A DNA stretch of 64,000 nucleotides from Amphiduros pacificus (GCA_949316495.1 OX439010.1:12074809-12138808); one strand, 5' to 3'; positions 33,701-45,109 are shown, counted from the stretch's first letter. Notes: generated from the sequence alone by a model not told the origin. Translations and numbers: made by a program.

Positions 33701-36700
33701 GCTGTGCCTTGTCATATTCATTTTGTCATTTGACCTTTGACCTTGGCTCAGTGACCTTGAACGTAAAATTGTTGTGTATACAATATGTCAGTCTCATAAA
33801 AAATGCAATACAGGCACTTCATATCTATTTTACATCAATATTTTAGTAACCACAAATGCACTATATAGTTTTTTCTTTGTTTTTATCGTTGACCTTGATG
33901 CAATGACCTTGACCTTTGTATTTTTGTGCAGGCTATATCTCAGCAACCGTAAACCTCAGGCACTTCATATTTGGCATGCATGACTATCATCCACAGTAGA
34001 TGTGTACTATCAGTTTTTTTTACCTCTATGACCTTTGACCTTGGTGCTGTGACCTTGAGGTTACAAATTTACTCGTAATGGTCAGAACATGACAAATTTT
34101 GGGTCAATTCCACACAATAATGTTGTAGGCCTGCCATTTCACAGTCAGTATACATTCTGTGATAGCTGAGTGGTCTCCTGATTTCTAATCAGTCTCGTTT
34201 ATTTTTTGCCACATAACTCTCAAAATAATCAAAAGAAATGCAACATAAATTTCTGGGCTATTTTAAAGTTGTGTTTTGCATGTTTTGTATGGGAAATTTT
34301 GTTGTTTGTATAAATTGGAATAGATAAAGTGAAACAAGGTTAAAGTTAAATTTTTTTTTTTCTTTGGTAGATGGCATGAGAGACAAAGACAAGAATTCCT
34401 TAGGTACAATATTACAACAAGTAGGAGTGCTGAACCCGCGGGATAACTCGTTCACATTAATGAAGACTTTGTACACTGATATTAAGGAAGACTGGCCAGG
34501 ATACACTGACACTGACAGGGCTCTGCTCAAGAGGTAAGACACAGCACTCTCATATCCAGTCTTAATTTATTAAACGCATTTGGCACAAATCTGCTCTGCT
34601 CAAGAGGTAAGACACAGCACTCTAATATCCAATCTTAATTTATTAAACACATTTGGCACAAAACTGTGTAGAAAAGAGAAGGTTTCTGCAGATACTAATA
34701 TGTGTAAGTTAAAAATAAATGGCATCACTCAAATTTATAGATAATTCACTAAATTATATCAGCCAAATCATTTCTCTGTTGAAGGGATTTATATGAAGGC
34801 ATTGCAGGGTTAATTTTTGTCATCTTGTAATTCATTGATATTAGAGATATTTAAACAGAGATGAGAAACAGCAGGTCTGCCACGAGGTGTCAGACATACA
34901 ATTAACATAGATATGTGATAAGTAAGTCATTCACGTCATAATTTCTTGCAAAAAGGACATATTTGTTCAAGTCCATGTGTGCGTGAATCCGGATCTAGGT
35001 CCTTGTTATAGGGCTACAAATGTACCGAGATCGGTTGGCCTGAGCAATAATGTAGTACTTCAGCTTGTTTGCAATCTCTGTATTAAATGTCTTCGTTGAT
35101 ATATATGCTTTTAGGCGGATGCAGCAGTTAGAGACAAACGCATCCACAACCAGTTCTCCTGCCCCATCACCTGCCCATAGCAACAGTAGTCAAGGAAGCA
35201 GTCCCTCTAGTTCTCATGTAAGTATCATCAACAACGGCTGTTTGGGAAAAAATAAAATGATAGAAATCCAGTCTTGAGAGCATAGAATTTTACTTCATAT
35301 TGTTAATGAGCATAAAATTTGGTTTTATTTTGTTAATGAGCTTAAAATTTGGTTTTGTATTTTTAATGAGCATAAAGTTTGGTTTCATATTGTTAATGAG
35401 CATAAAGTTTGGTGTCATATTGTCAATGAGCATAAAGTTTGGTGTCATATTGTCAATGAGCATAAAGTTTGGTGTCATATTGTTAATGAGCATAAAATTT
35501 GGTTTTATATTCTTAATGAGCATAAAGTTTGGTTTCATATTGTTAATGAGCATAAAGTTTGGTGTCATATTGTCAATGAGCATAAAGTTTGGTGTCATAT
35601 TGTCAATGAGCATAAAGTTTGGTGTCATATTGATAATGAGCATAACGTTTGGTTTCATATAGTTAATGGGCAAAAAGTTTGGTGTCATATTGTCAATGAG
35701 CATAAAGTTTGGTTTCATATTGTCAATGAGCATAAAGTTTGGTGTCATATTGTCAATGAGCATAAAGTTTGGTTTCATATTATTAATGAGCATAAAGTTT
35801 GCTGTCATATTGTCAATGAGCATAAAGTTTGCTGTCATATTGTCAATGAGCATAAAGTTTGGTTTCCTATTGTTAATGAGTTTATTGGTTTTGGCAGAAA
35901 CGACCCACGTCCACCACAGATGATGATCTCCAGCCTTCCAAGAAGGCACGCATCGCACACGAGGCTCGTACATCCCACGATCGCAAGGACACACAGCACA
36001 AATCTAGTAGTCATAGTAACCAGAATTCTCGCCACAAAAAGTCTCCATCACCAGGTAGTCCCAAGGTGACCTCTACCACCACCCCTGACTCCACAGTGGA
36101 CTCTTCCAAGGTCACAGAATCCAAGGTCAACAAATCCCAGGTCTTGTCACAGCGCATGGAGGTTGATGAGAAGATTGTTGTAGAAAAGGTCAAGGAAAGG
36201 CGGGAAGAAGAAAGAAAAGTCAAGGAAGAGAAAAAGCATATCAAGAAAGACAGTAAGCAAGTTCTCTAGTTGTCTGGATTTTGTTCAGATAGGTGAAATA
36301 CAAAACATGTTATAATTTTCTCACAAATTCTCAGCATTATATTATTCTACAAAACCTTGATCGAATGTAAAAAAAGGCCCTGCACATAGTAAAATGTTTG
36401 TAATGCTCTGTATTTCAGAAGATAGGTTTGGGCAGATTAATAACGAAAATATTCCTCAACAGACTGCCAAATCTCCAGCATCATCCACTTCAGAAATCCC
36501 AGAATATGTTCTGTAAGTAGAAATCTGTAATGTTCACATATAATTTAATTTAGCTTAGTTATTAAAGTGATCGTTAAAAATATCAGCTGGACCAAGAAAG
36601 AAAAAAAACCAAAAATATAATAGACATAATTTGATTGTAGCAAATACACACGCATCCAGTCTGGTGAGCAGAGACAGCGCTACAAACAGGACTTCAACTC

Positions 36701-37434
36701 CGAGTATGAGGGCTACCGTGACCTACATTCCAAGGTCATCAAGGTCACGAGGAGGTTCAAAGAGTTGGAGGCAGTGCTTCGTCAGAAGGAAGAAGGTTCA
36801 GAGGACTATGAGGTGGGGTGACCCTCCTATGTGTTTTTTTCTACTCGGTCTTGTTAAATCATTTCACTAAAATTTTCTTGATCAGTTTCTACAAAAAAGA
36901 TTATCAAAAGTTACCTGAAACAAAACATTGGTGCAAAAGTTTGTTAGTTTGAGCAGTAACCTTTTGATACAATCTTTTATCAAAATGTTTTATGTAATTT
37001 AAGGAGGGGTTGTTGGGTCTGAATTTGGTTGATTTTGATATGGGATGAGGTGGGGGGGACTGTCACAGAGCAGTTTTATTAATAGAGTAGGTATTAATTT
37101 TTAATTTCAAGATGCAGATTGGTAGTTTCTAAGATTTTTGGTCAGTCAACTGTGATTTGAAATTTCACACATGTGTCAATCATGAAAATTTACTGTGAAG
37201 TTTGATAAAAAAAATTGTGGAATCTTTGGACTTTTATATGCAATATAGATGCATTCTACTTATTTTTGATTGCAGAATATCAAGAATGAGATTGTCACCG
37301 AGTACAAAGCTGTGAAAGACGACAAGACTTACATAGAAAATAGGAAAAAATGTGACTATCTACACAAAAAATTGGCGCACATCAAGAAACTGATTTTAGA
37401 ATATGACAACCAAGTGTCGGCGCCGTACTCCTAG
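18758..37434 (+). CDS. RNA polymerase II elongation factor ELL (twelve coding exons)
   Basis: Exons 18758-18889, 29388-29435, 30556-30683, 31366-31491, 31776-32111, 32713-32783, 34371-34533, 35115-35217, 35898-36252, 36419-36512, 36641-36812, 37276-37434. All junctions are GT/AG and phases agree, giving 628 residues (human ELL is about 620). The start MAALVEG in context ATCATGG matches vertebrate ELL. Residues 1-335 form the ELL domain: HVKLTDTALRAFEEY, GSFEAVQQDVEQYM, LTIRATDDIYKTTRQ, GRYIGRKIKKV, the helical block RDRIIHLLAIRPYKKPELL and DWPGYTDTDRALLKRR. Residues 335-518 are Ser/Pro- then Lys/Glu-rich linker. Residues 519-625 are the occludin-homology domain (EQRQRYKQDFNSEYEGYRDL, KKCDYLHKKLAHIKKLI). 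ELL suppresses Pol II pausing in the super and little elongation complexes in the nucleus, with AFF and EAF partners. Intron 1 is 10.5 kb; introns are heavily loaded with repeats. No lesion seen. Confidence 0.95.
18890..22965. other. ELL intron 1, first part
   Basis: AT-rich intronic DNA without recognisable coding exons. Holds a poly(C) run at about 20056-20070 and a poly(G) run at about 20893-20906. Confidence 0.6.
22970..26430. repeat. 51-bp satellite array in ELL intron 1 (about 67 copies)
   Basis: Head-to-tail 51-bp units containing AGATGTGACTCCCATTATTA then GATGTCAATGCCATTAATAC and ATGCAACTGT. Variants: TTATTACAT versus TTAATACAT, CAACTG versus CAATTG, TAAGATG versus TTAGATG, and a longer form with ACATGTATTCAACTG. 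Variant units recur in order (for example near 24561 and 24771, about 210 bp or four units apart), a hint of higher-order structure. The period is 17 codons, so long open frames on the minus strand are artefacts of the unit length. Confidence 0.97.
26431..27379. other. ELL intron 1, spacer between satellite and hairpin element
   Basis: AT-rich, with a poly(G) run at about 27061-27077. No exon seen. Confidence 0.6.
27380..29272 (+). mobile_element. Hairpin-ended repeat element with internal ~149-bp array (element 1, ELL intron 1)
   Basis: Starts with a hairpin TACCCTCAGCC...GGCTGAGGGTA (27380-27414) and ends in GGGCTGAGGGT (29262-29272), the inverse of the left terminus ACCCTCAGCCC. Next to the left hairpin is a (GTAT/GTCT)n stretch (27435-27485). 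The interior is about eleven units of about 149 bp, alternating two diverged types so that the full period is about 298 bp (markers GATGGCAGCTTCATGAAAC and GATGGTAGCTTTATGAGAT). Most units carry ACCTTGACC or ACCTTCACC followed by CAAGGTCACAGG, which makes everted AGGTCA half-sites. No protein is encoded. Non-autonomous DNA-type element is the best guess. Confidence 0.75.
31171..31206. other. Paired short palindromes in ELL intron 3
   Basis: GTGGACAACTTGTCCAC (8-bp arms) followed by CTTATCCACCTGGATAAG (8-bp arms). Same TGGACAA motif as at 7136-7163. Confidence 0.6.
31651..31671. repeat. Poly(T) run in ELL intron 4
   Basis: About 20 consecutive T, upstream of the exon 5 acceptor. Confidence 0.95.
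32454..32561. mobile_element. 108-bp MITE in ELL intron 5
   Basis: Terminal inverted repeats of about 25 bp: left begins ACTGGATTTACTCGAAAATG, right ends TTTTCGAGTAAATACAGT. The two match at nearly every position. It is the same length as, and related at its ends to, the element at 63491-63598 (ACCGTATTTACTCG). Class unknown; no clear target duplication. Confidence 0.75.
32957..34174 (+). mobile_element. Hairpin-ended repeat element with internal ~148-bp array (element 2, ELL intron 6)
   Basis: Starts with TACCACTCAGCC...GGCTGATGTGGTA (32957-32985) and ends in GCTGAGTGGT (34165-34174), the exact inverse of ACCACTCAGC at the left end. After the hairpin comes GGTATTGTCGTTGCCTGGGC and a GGGCGGGCGG tract. 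The interior has a 444-bp period made of three units of about 148 bp (TATCTCAGCAACCGTAAA, AGCTTCATATTTGGCATG). Five perfect TGACCTTTGACCT sites stand at 33141, 33287, 33585, 33731 and 34029. The left end is clearly related to element 1. No protein encoded. Confidence 0.75.
34521..34666. repeat. 73-bp tandem duplication spanning the ELL exon 7 donor
   Basis: CTCTGCTCAAGAGGTAAGAC at 34521 recurs at 34594 with the rest of the 73-bp unit nearly identical. It copies the last 13 bases of exon 7 and its splice donor into intron 7. Use of the second donor would read through AAG AGG TAA and stop, so the first donor is taken as the real one. Confidence 0.9.
35281..35880. repeat. 30-bp tandem array filling ELL intron 8 (20 copies)
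   Basis: Exactly twenty 30-bp units (CATAAAGTTTGGTGTCATAT then TGTCAATGAG) with substitutions but no length change in any copy. The intron is 680 bp (35218-35897), so about 88 percent of it is array. The array stops 17 bp before the exon 9 acceptor AG. A ten-codon period keeps frames open on both strands; these are not genes. Confidence 0.97.
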
Positions 37435-37698
37435 CATTGGCTGATTGAGCTGGGCCGTACGATGTATGAGAGTGTGGGAACTGTGAACAGAGTCTCAGCA
37501 TTGGTAGATGATCGCAGTGGTTGTTTGTCCCATGTATGGGGGACAATTTGCAGGTGTCTCCAAATTTTACCCAGTGTTTTGGGATAATTTGCAAAATGTC
37601 TTAAAACCTATGAGCCCATGCTATGAGAACTGTTCTTGTGCCTCCACCTCACACTGGCAGGAATCAAGGCTTGTGATCCGATACAACCAGCTGATTAG

Positions 37699-37730
<32 letters not shown>

Positions 37731-40500
37731 GCCCTGTTGTGACCCACCCTGTATTTAAATGGGAAACCCCATAGCTTGTTTTAGAACCAGTTAAGAGGCA
37801 GAACCTATATAAGAGCTGCAAAATATCAATTTTGAAATCACCACTTTTCATTCTTAAAGCAGTTTCTCTGAGGCATTTTTCCACTTTTGCAGAAAAAGAC
37901 AAATAAGCAATTATACAAGAAAAAAAAACAATGAGGCCATTTTAGTGAATGAAGTGAAGGAAACTGCTAATTGTCTTGCTTAAACAAGTGTTAAAGTGGT
38001 GACGTTTAAATTGATTTTTGTTTTGCTCAAAGCTATTCTTATAGAGAATGATAAAGTATTTTTTCTTGCAAGAATTTAGTTTACATATGGGCTTAGTCAT
38101 GATGGAAAGAAAACCCATTTGGTTCCTCTTATTTGTAAAAAAAATAACCTTGTATGTACCTACTGGGGCTGACTAAATTGTACAAAAATGTTAAAATGCA
38201 CAATTGATCTGTTTTATAAAGGAATTCCAAATTTCTCCCCATGCAAACTATTCAAAGGTGACTAAATATGTTTAAGTTTGTGTGAAGAGAGAAGTTGAGT
38301 CACATGAAATGTGTGGAACTTTGTATGATATACTAGTCTTTGTTTTGAGGAGCAGACACTCCCTAACAATGTATATAAAGTAGAAATAAGAAACAAGTAA
38401 AGATGCCAAAATGTTGGCAATATTTAGCAAAAATACCCAAAAAAAATGGACACAAGCACCATTTGGTACATCATATTTTTGTTTTGAAAAAAGCAAGCTA
38501 TTAATTTCAACCCATTTAAGTTTATTTTATCGTTCACTTGACATTATTTGAAAATGGCACTTTGAAGAAAATAAGATAACCTCATTTTATATTTGTTTTG
38601 AAATGGGTTAAACTGATAATGATATTAATTTATGAATTGTCATGTTTTGATGTACACTGGTGGTGACTGGAAATGAGAGAATAAGAGTTCTCACCAGAAT
38701 ATTATGAATTCAGTAACAATGGTGACAATAATATAATTTTGTCAAGTGATGCTCACATCGGTAGTCTCAAACTCAATTGTCAAAACAAGTTGCAGTGATG
38801 AAAGTCTTCAGGAAATAACCTGAATTCAGGTTTTTTTCTTCAAATGTGAAATTCAAAATGGTATGAACTCCGTCTGAAACATCCAAAAATGACATTTCTG
38901 AAAGGGGGTAGGGGTAAATTCAGGTTGATTTTTAAGGGTTTCAGATGTTTTCCTGAATGCTAACTTTCATCACTGAAGTTGACAATTCAGATAACATTTG
39001 TTATTGACTTATTAATATTGCAATTGGTTGGAATGATTTTGAGCCCTGTAAAGAGCACACTTTGAAAGTGCCGTCACTTACATTCCAGTAGTCACAACTG
39101 AGTGAAGAGGCAAGTGTTCGGCAAAAATAAAATCCTGTGAGTTTGTATGATTTACCAGTGATATATAATACAGAGAGACTCCAATAGAAATATATGCAGG
39201 GTTTAATTGTTAAACCCCTTGCTAATCTGATTCCAGCTAATCTTAGCATTGAGACAAAAAAATGTAATATTATCACAAGCAATCCAGTAATAAGTGGTGC
39301 TATAACTAGTACGGTCATAGACATACATATTGAAGTGCTTGATATCAGACTCAATAAACTCAATACCATTGAACCAGTTAATTTAATATTATTGAGCGCT
39401 ATGATTTTGTGGCCTGTGATTTGATCATCATGATCTTTAAAACTCAATGTTACCTTACTCCAGAAGCAATTTGAGCTGCGTCATTCACAAGGCTTTGGAT
39501 GGGTTAATTCAGCCAGTAATTTAAAATCAAATAGTCCAAGTCCCAAATTAGGGAATTTGTAGGGAGTTATTTATTTGATATTGAAGCAGGATTTCCAAAG
39601 CATCTTAATGAGATGAATGTATGTCTGGAATGATATGAATATTGTTTGTGATTTGGTTATGTTGCAATTAATTCCTGATGCAGATGCAGCCTGTATATTA
39701 CAATATCTGCTTAATGAATTCCATCTTAATGACCCAGATAAATATACACTTGCACCTTAATGGGGGGACAAATCCTCTCCATATATCATATTCAAATGTG
39801 TTGCCCTTCCGCATTTAAAATGTGTTTCAGAACTTTGCAGTTAGATAAAGATATTGAGTCAGTAATTTTGAACCTAGTTACCAAGTGCTAAGAATATACA
39901 GTGTAAGTACAAAGGTGGTCTCAAATTATTAATAGCACATTTACATGGGGTCAAAACGTAAGTAGATGAGGCCATGTGAATGATTATTTTTTTAAAAGAA
40001 CCTTCAATGCAATGAACACCAGCTGAGTTCCAACAAAGGAGTATAATATGCTTCAGGTTTTAAATGCTGAAAATGTTTGTTTTGACCCCACCAATAATAG
40101 CAAGGCTTCCCCCTGTTAACAAAACCATATAGCACAGAACTGTGTTGGAAAACAGTGTATAGTTTGTGATGTAAATAGTTTTGTATTTTGTATGTGTGTG
40201 TGTATGTATGATACAAGTATATTTATTTTCTGTGTTGATCACTGCATTTTCTGAGTAGGCCATTCATTTACCTACACATTCTAGCTTCTTCCATTTTGAA
40301 ACTCACATGTTGTTTCATAAGTTGTTTCATAAATTGTTTCATAAGTATTTTCTGCAATCAATGCACGCTGAATGTAATGAGTTCATATACAGATCTCAGA
40401 AGAGTTTGTCTGGATGACACCTGTCCTGTCCTTGCAATGGCAGACCATTCCTGATAGTCAAGACATTTGTCACCAGGGGATAGTTTGAATGCCAATACTT
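37435..40500. other. ELL 3' UTR and downstream DNA
   Basis: Follows the ELL stop codon. A (TA)n microsatellite lies at 37698-37728. AATAAA hexamers occur (for example about 39354 and 42135) but none is clearly the used poly(A) site, so the 3' UTR could be several kilobases long. No other gene seen. Confidence 0.5.
37698..37728. repeat. (TA)n microsatellite
   Basis: About 15 TA units, in the likely ELL 3' UTR. Confidence 0.95.
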
Positions 40501-40529
40501 CTCAGCAAATGGCTGTCAGAATACAGATG

Positions 40530-40865
40530 CCAGACAGAAGTACATGTCAGAATGCCAGACATTTGCAAGACAGGAGCTACTAGTTGCCTGTCAAAATGCA
40601 AATGCCAGACATTTTCTTGCTAAAATGCCAGACATTTGGAAGACAGCAGCTGCCAGTTGCCTGTCAAAAATGCAAATGTCAGACATTTTCTTGCTAAAAT
40701 GCCAGACATTTGGAAGACAGCAGCTGCCAGCCAGTTGCCTGTCAAAAATGCAAATGTCAGACATTTTCTTGGTAAAATGCCAGACATTTGCAAGACAGCA
40801 GCTGCCAGTTGCCTGTCAAAATTCCATTGCTAGACATGTACTGGACAGCAGCTGGGACATTTGTC
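40530..40865. repeat. Degenerate ~75-bp tandem repeat
   Basis: Four or so imperfect units containing GCCAGACATTTGGAAGACAG, CAGCTGCCAGTTGCCTGTCA and CAGACATTTTCTTGCTAAAA. Spacings of the marker GCCAGACATTTG are about 74 and 78 bp. Within a unit the CAGACATTT motif itself recurs, so the unit grew from a shorter one. Confidence 0.85.
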
Positions 40866-40919
40866 AGACAGAAATGGTCACCTACCTTTCAGAATGCCAT
40901 TTCTAGACGTGTTTGAGAG

Positions 40920-43900
40920 CACAGCTTAACTGAAGAATCTGATGTTAGACATTTGTTAGAAAGCCATAATCCATTGCTTCTTTTGTCTGGCTCAAATACA
41001 TTATGATTTCTAGAGAACTATAATCTTGCTCGATAGTTGTATGTATTTGTATGAAAGTCTTCCATATTTGTTACTGTTAAAGACTGGGGAGAAGAGTTAA
41101 TTTGTAGTGTCCATGAACTACTGCCTCAAGCTTTCTTGTTAGTAAAACACTGTGTTCAAAGTACCTTGTCCTCCATTGTGCCATCCATATGATATAATCA
41201 TAATATTTGCTCACTTTTATGTTCGTTATCATAATTTCAAGTCTTAAATCCATTCATTAATACGAACAGCTTATATCTTTAACTGTGAGCAAATTTTCTC
41301 TTCCATTATAATTTGCGCTTTTCTGTTTTGTGAAAGAAATATCAAACTCTGGAATATATGTATATGTTTTTGGTTATGTTTAGTACCAAGCTGTAAATTA
41401 TTTGGTAAGGAAAAAACAAGTGTTCTGCTTTTATAGTACAACAGAAGTCTTTCAGGTTTGCTCTGTTCCAAGCTTCTGCATTTACTTCCAACTTAGGACT
41501 GGCAGAACACAAAAATACAATGAATCCATTGTTTGCCATTTTGGTCTGGTAGTCAGTATATATGATATAACACAGTCCTTTGCTTATCTTACATATATAT
41601 GTATAAAATGCCCATGTGTGTGCTCGACATATGATTGTTTCTGTCATTGTCAACAAATTAAACTCATTTGCACTCCAATTTTACTCCTTGACTCTGTGTA
41701 TATGTAAATATTGAAGTTGAAATGGTAAATCATGATTGCATAAAAAAGAAATAATGTGAAGTGCAGGGGGTTAGTTGGAAAATGTTTCAATTGTCAATGC
41801 TGTGCTTTTTTGAAAGCTATGATCGTTGCCTTTAGACTTGCATCATGCAAATGTTTGACTCTTGCATACTTGATTGAAAAAACTTGACTAAAGGCCTCAA
41901 TATCTGACAATTATACATTTTGTTTATTTTGTGCCTTCCAAATTCATTTCATTTTTGTGAACTGTGCCATTTTCAACAGTTTTTCATGCATATTGAATCA
42001 TGTTGTATTTATGCAGTTGAATTCATGTGTTGATAAATATTTCACTTGTTAACAATGTAATGAAATTCCAGTGAACACCTTTAAATAATTGGGCAAATAC
42101 AAAATGAATGATCGCAAACTGATTTTGTGTTAAGAAATAAAAGTATGTGGTCTTTTTGTGAAAGAAAGTGGTACTTTTGGAAATGGTTTGGTACTCAGTT
42201 TGCAGTATTAGTATTTAGAGGGTTGATGGCCCCACAGTTGATATGTTGATGACTAGGACCGCCCTCCGACTTGCCTCAGTGCAGTTCAGAAACAGATTGT
42301 TCATAATATCTGGAGGCACTTAAGCTATTAATGAAGACATCACAAGACTTGTAAAATATTCTACAACTGGCTTGTGACGTTTAAGGTGTGTTCAGCTGAA
42401 CTGCACTGAAATTAAACCTTTATCGTTCATACTAAGTTTTAAATGAGACCATGGTAAAATGAAAGGTAATTCCTTGTAGAGATATTATGTCTCATTTGTG
42501 AACTGCCCCCCACCAACCCACTTTTTAAAACCTATATAGTGTTCATAAGTATGTCTATCAACTGTGTTTATCTATTTGGATGAAAAAATAGGCAATTTTC
42601 AATTGAACAGAAAATGACATTATTTTTGATGTTGACATTTCTTTACTCTGCTTCGTAGAGGTAATTGATCCTCTTACTGCCTCTGCCACCAAAAGAGCTG
42701 AATTGTGGCCAGTAATCACTGCAGATCATACATATTCATATTATCAAAAATAATGAATATTTATAGTATACCATCAGATTATCTTGTTAGAACAGTGTCC
42801 ATTGATTGCATTTGTTTTTCTTGCCTTTTGCTCACCATATTGTAAATATTGTTGATATTGTAAACAGTTACATTATCAACAATTAATGAGATTTTTTTTT
42901 CTCTCTGCCCACGTGGCTTTGTCTGGCCCAAACGATGTTTAGACATTGATAACGTTTGATAGCAGCTGTTTGTCTGATGATGTACATGGTGGGGGACCCA
43001 ATCTGCATATTGATTAAGAACTTAGGGTTTTCCATATCCTTTGTGAAAGCATTCAGAGAGCAGAGAAAGAGGATCAACTTCCTCTGTTTAGCAGGGTAAC
43101 ATTTCTAATGAAGTATCCAAATATATTAATAATCAAGTTATCACCAAGGAATGCCTCAAGTAAGTCAGTTGTGAATGTAGATAGGTTTACTGCATTTAAT
43201 GACAAAGGTTGAAACAAACCCTTTGAACAATTGCAAATAATGTTTAATTATATATTTGATACAGATGCATCGCACGTGGGTGTGCCACAAACTGTGTTAA
43301 GTTTTGCTGAAGAGAATTTTCCGTGTTAAATACATGATGATGAAAATTAAATGTAGATGAACATGAATTGCATTTTGGGTAAATAGCATTTGAAATGAAA
43401 TGAAGTGAGAGAAGTTGACAGAAGAAAAGAAATTTGGCCTGAATGATAAGGCTTTTGGTGAATTAACACCATGTTTATGGTTAGTTTTGGTATATAAGTT
43501 GTCTGGAACATCACAGAGCCAGGGGATGGTCCCATAAGTGGCATGAGGTGTGCTTGTGCAAGTTCAGCATCATCTGGTGAAGAATTGGTAACTGTTTTTA
43601 CACAAATAGCCCTCATGTGGACAAAACAGTTAATTCTATGGATATTTAGAACATGCATGTCATCCAAAAACTTTTGTTCTTCCTATTTGTATTGTTATCA
43701 TATTTTACTTCTGCTGTGATACAAAAGGATGTAAAACATTGTAAGGAATGAAATGACCTTGAACTACAATTTCCTGACAAGAATGTTTAAATGTGAATTT
43801 ATCCTATGAAAGAGTGAACCAATATGTATTGCTCCGCATGCATTAAGTTGAATTTGTTGTTTTCATGTTGAAAGGTATATGGTCTCAGTGAGGATTAATA

Positions 43901-44558
43901 TGAAATGGTAAATAATAAGAATTTTGCCAAAAAAAACAATTCAGTGTAACATGTCTACCACCAAAGCATGCCCAGGTGATCAGTTTTGAAAGAAATATAT
44001 CTGCAAATGTTTTATTGAAGATCACTTATTTTAAGAAAATGTAACAAAAGCAAGAGTATTCTACTCATTATGATTGAGTATGACCAAAATCTAGATATTA
44101 AATGATTTACAAATGTTATTTATGAATTGTAATAAGAGATTTGTATGAAAAGGACTGCTAGGAGAGGTAATATTAAATGAAAAGATTGAGAAATGCTTTG
44201 TGTGAAATGTGGCAAACCAGAAGAAAATTAAGATTAATTGATAAAGTCAGTATGACACTGATTCTCTAAGAGTTGTGAATCTGTGATTGAGGGGCCTAAT
44301 ATGAACCCCACTGTATCCTACTTATTGTACTCCACAGCTCTTAATACCTTCATCTAACCAAATATTATACCCTGTCAAAACAGGGCCAAGCAAATGTGAA
44401 AAAAATGAAAATGAAAAAAAAATGAAAAAGATGAAAAAATACAAAAATAAACAGCATTTGAAAATATAAACAGTATTGTTGATTTATTATTATTATTGTT
44501 CGCCAACTTGTAGGCAATGTCAGGGAAAGAGAATTATTTTTCTGAAAAATAGGTATAG
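40920..44558. other. AT-rich intergenic DNA, no gene seen
   Basis: Unique-looking, no recognisable exons or mobile elements. Part may belong to a long ELL 3' UTR (AATAAA at about 42135). Confidence 0.5.
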
Positions 44559-44589
44559 CCTTGGAGTAATAATGATTATTACTCCAAGG
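44559..44589. other. Perfect 31-nt palindrome
   Basis: CCTTGGAGTAATAAT - G - reverse complement: 15-bp perfect arms about a single central base, with GGTATAG / GTATAGC on either side. Confidence 0.85.
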
Positions 44590-44832
44590 TATAGCACAGG
44601 ACAGTTGAGAGCCATATTTCAACAGGGAACAGGAAAGTATTCTATTGATCAGTCTATTACGCACATGGGAGTTAAAGCTTTCAGGAAATCACCAAGGTCA
44701 CAGGCTACTTTTTAGAGTTCAGGTGTGTGCTTGACTGATATGTGGCCATGAAACTCAAACAAAAAAGCTATCCCTGCAATTAATAAAAACACCTAGGATT
44801 ACTGTTTTGTTGAAAGTGCCAAGTGCTATGCA

Positions 44833-45109
44833 GCCTCGGGCGTGGCGCAGTTGGTTAGAGTGCCAGATCCAAAAGTCGTGGGTTTGATCCCCGGCCGTGC
44901 CGAGATTGAACTCCTGATACAATTTCACATATGAGCTGAGGCCCGTGCCAAAGGGTTAACTCGTTGTCTTGTAAATCTGTGACCGGGTGGATTGATTTGA
45001 CAATTCAGTGAGGCAGCACTATATCTGCTACAAGTAGGTCTCTTCACGAAATGACTGAAATACTGTTGAAAGTAATGTAATACCCAAAACAAAACAAAAA
45101 AACAAAACC
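44833..45109 (+). mobile_element. tRNA-derived SINE, family 1, near full length
   Basis: tRNA-like head with an A box (TGGCGCAGTTGGTTAGAG) and a B box (GGGTTTGATCCCC), then the family body (TGAGCTGAGGCCCGTGCC, GGGTTAACTCGTTGTC, AATTCAGTGAGGCAGCACTA, AAGTAGGTCTCTTCACGAAA) and a CAAAA-rich tail. Transcribed by Pol III if active and moved by LINE machinery in trans. It lacks part of the GACCTGCG segment. Same family as 2055, 5425, 8066, 8316 and 45283. Confidence 0.9.

Noticed and set aside
34594-34620. Second ELL exon 7 end as the true donor
   Set aside because: Reading through to it meets a stop (AGG TAA), while the first donor joins exon 8 in phase to a conserved protein.
35281-35994. Open frames on both strands over the 30-bp array
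   Set aside because: Ten-codon period without stops; the array is intronic in ELL.
39001-39447. 148-codon minus-strand open frame with hydrophobic runs
   Set aside because: AT-rich DNA in the ELL 3' region; no family resemblance and no start context.
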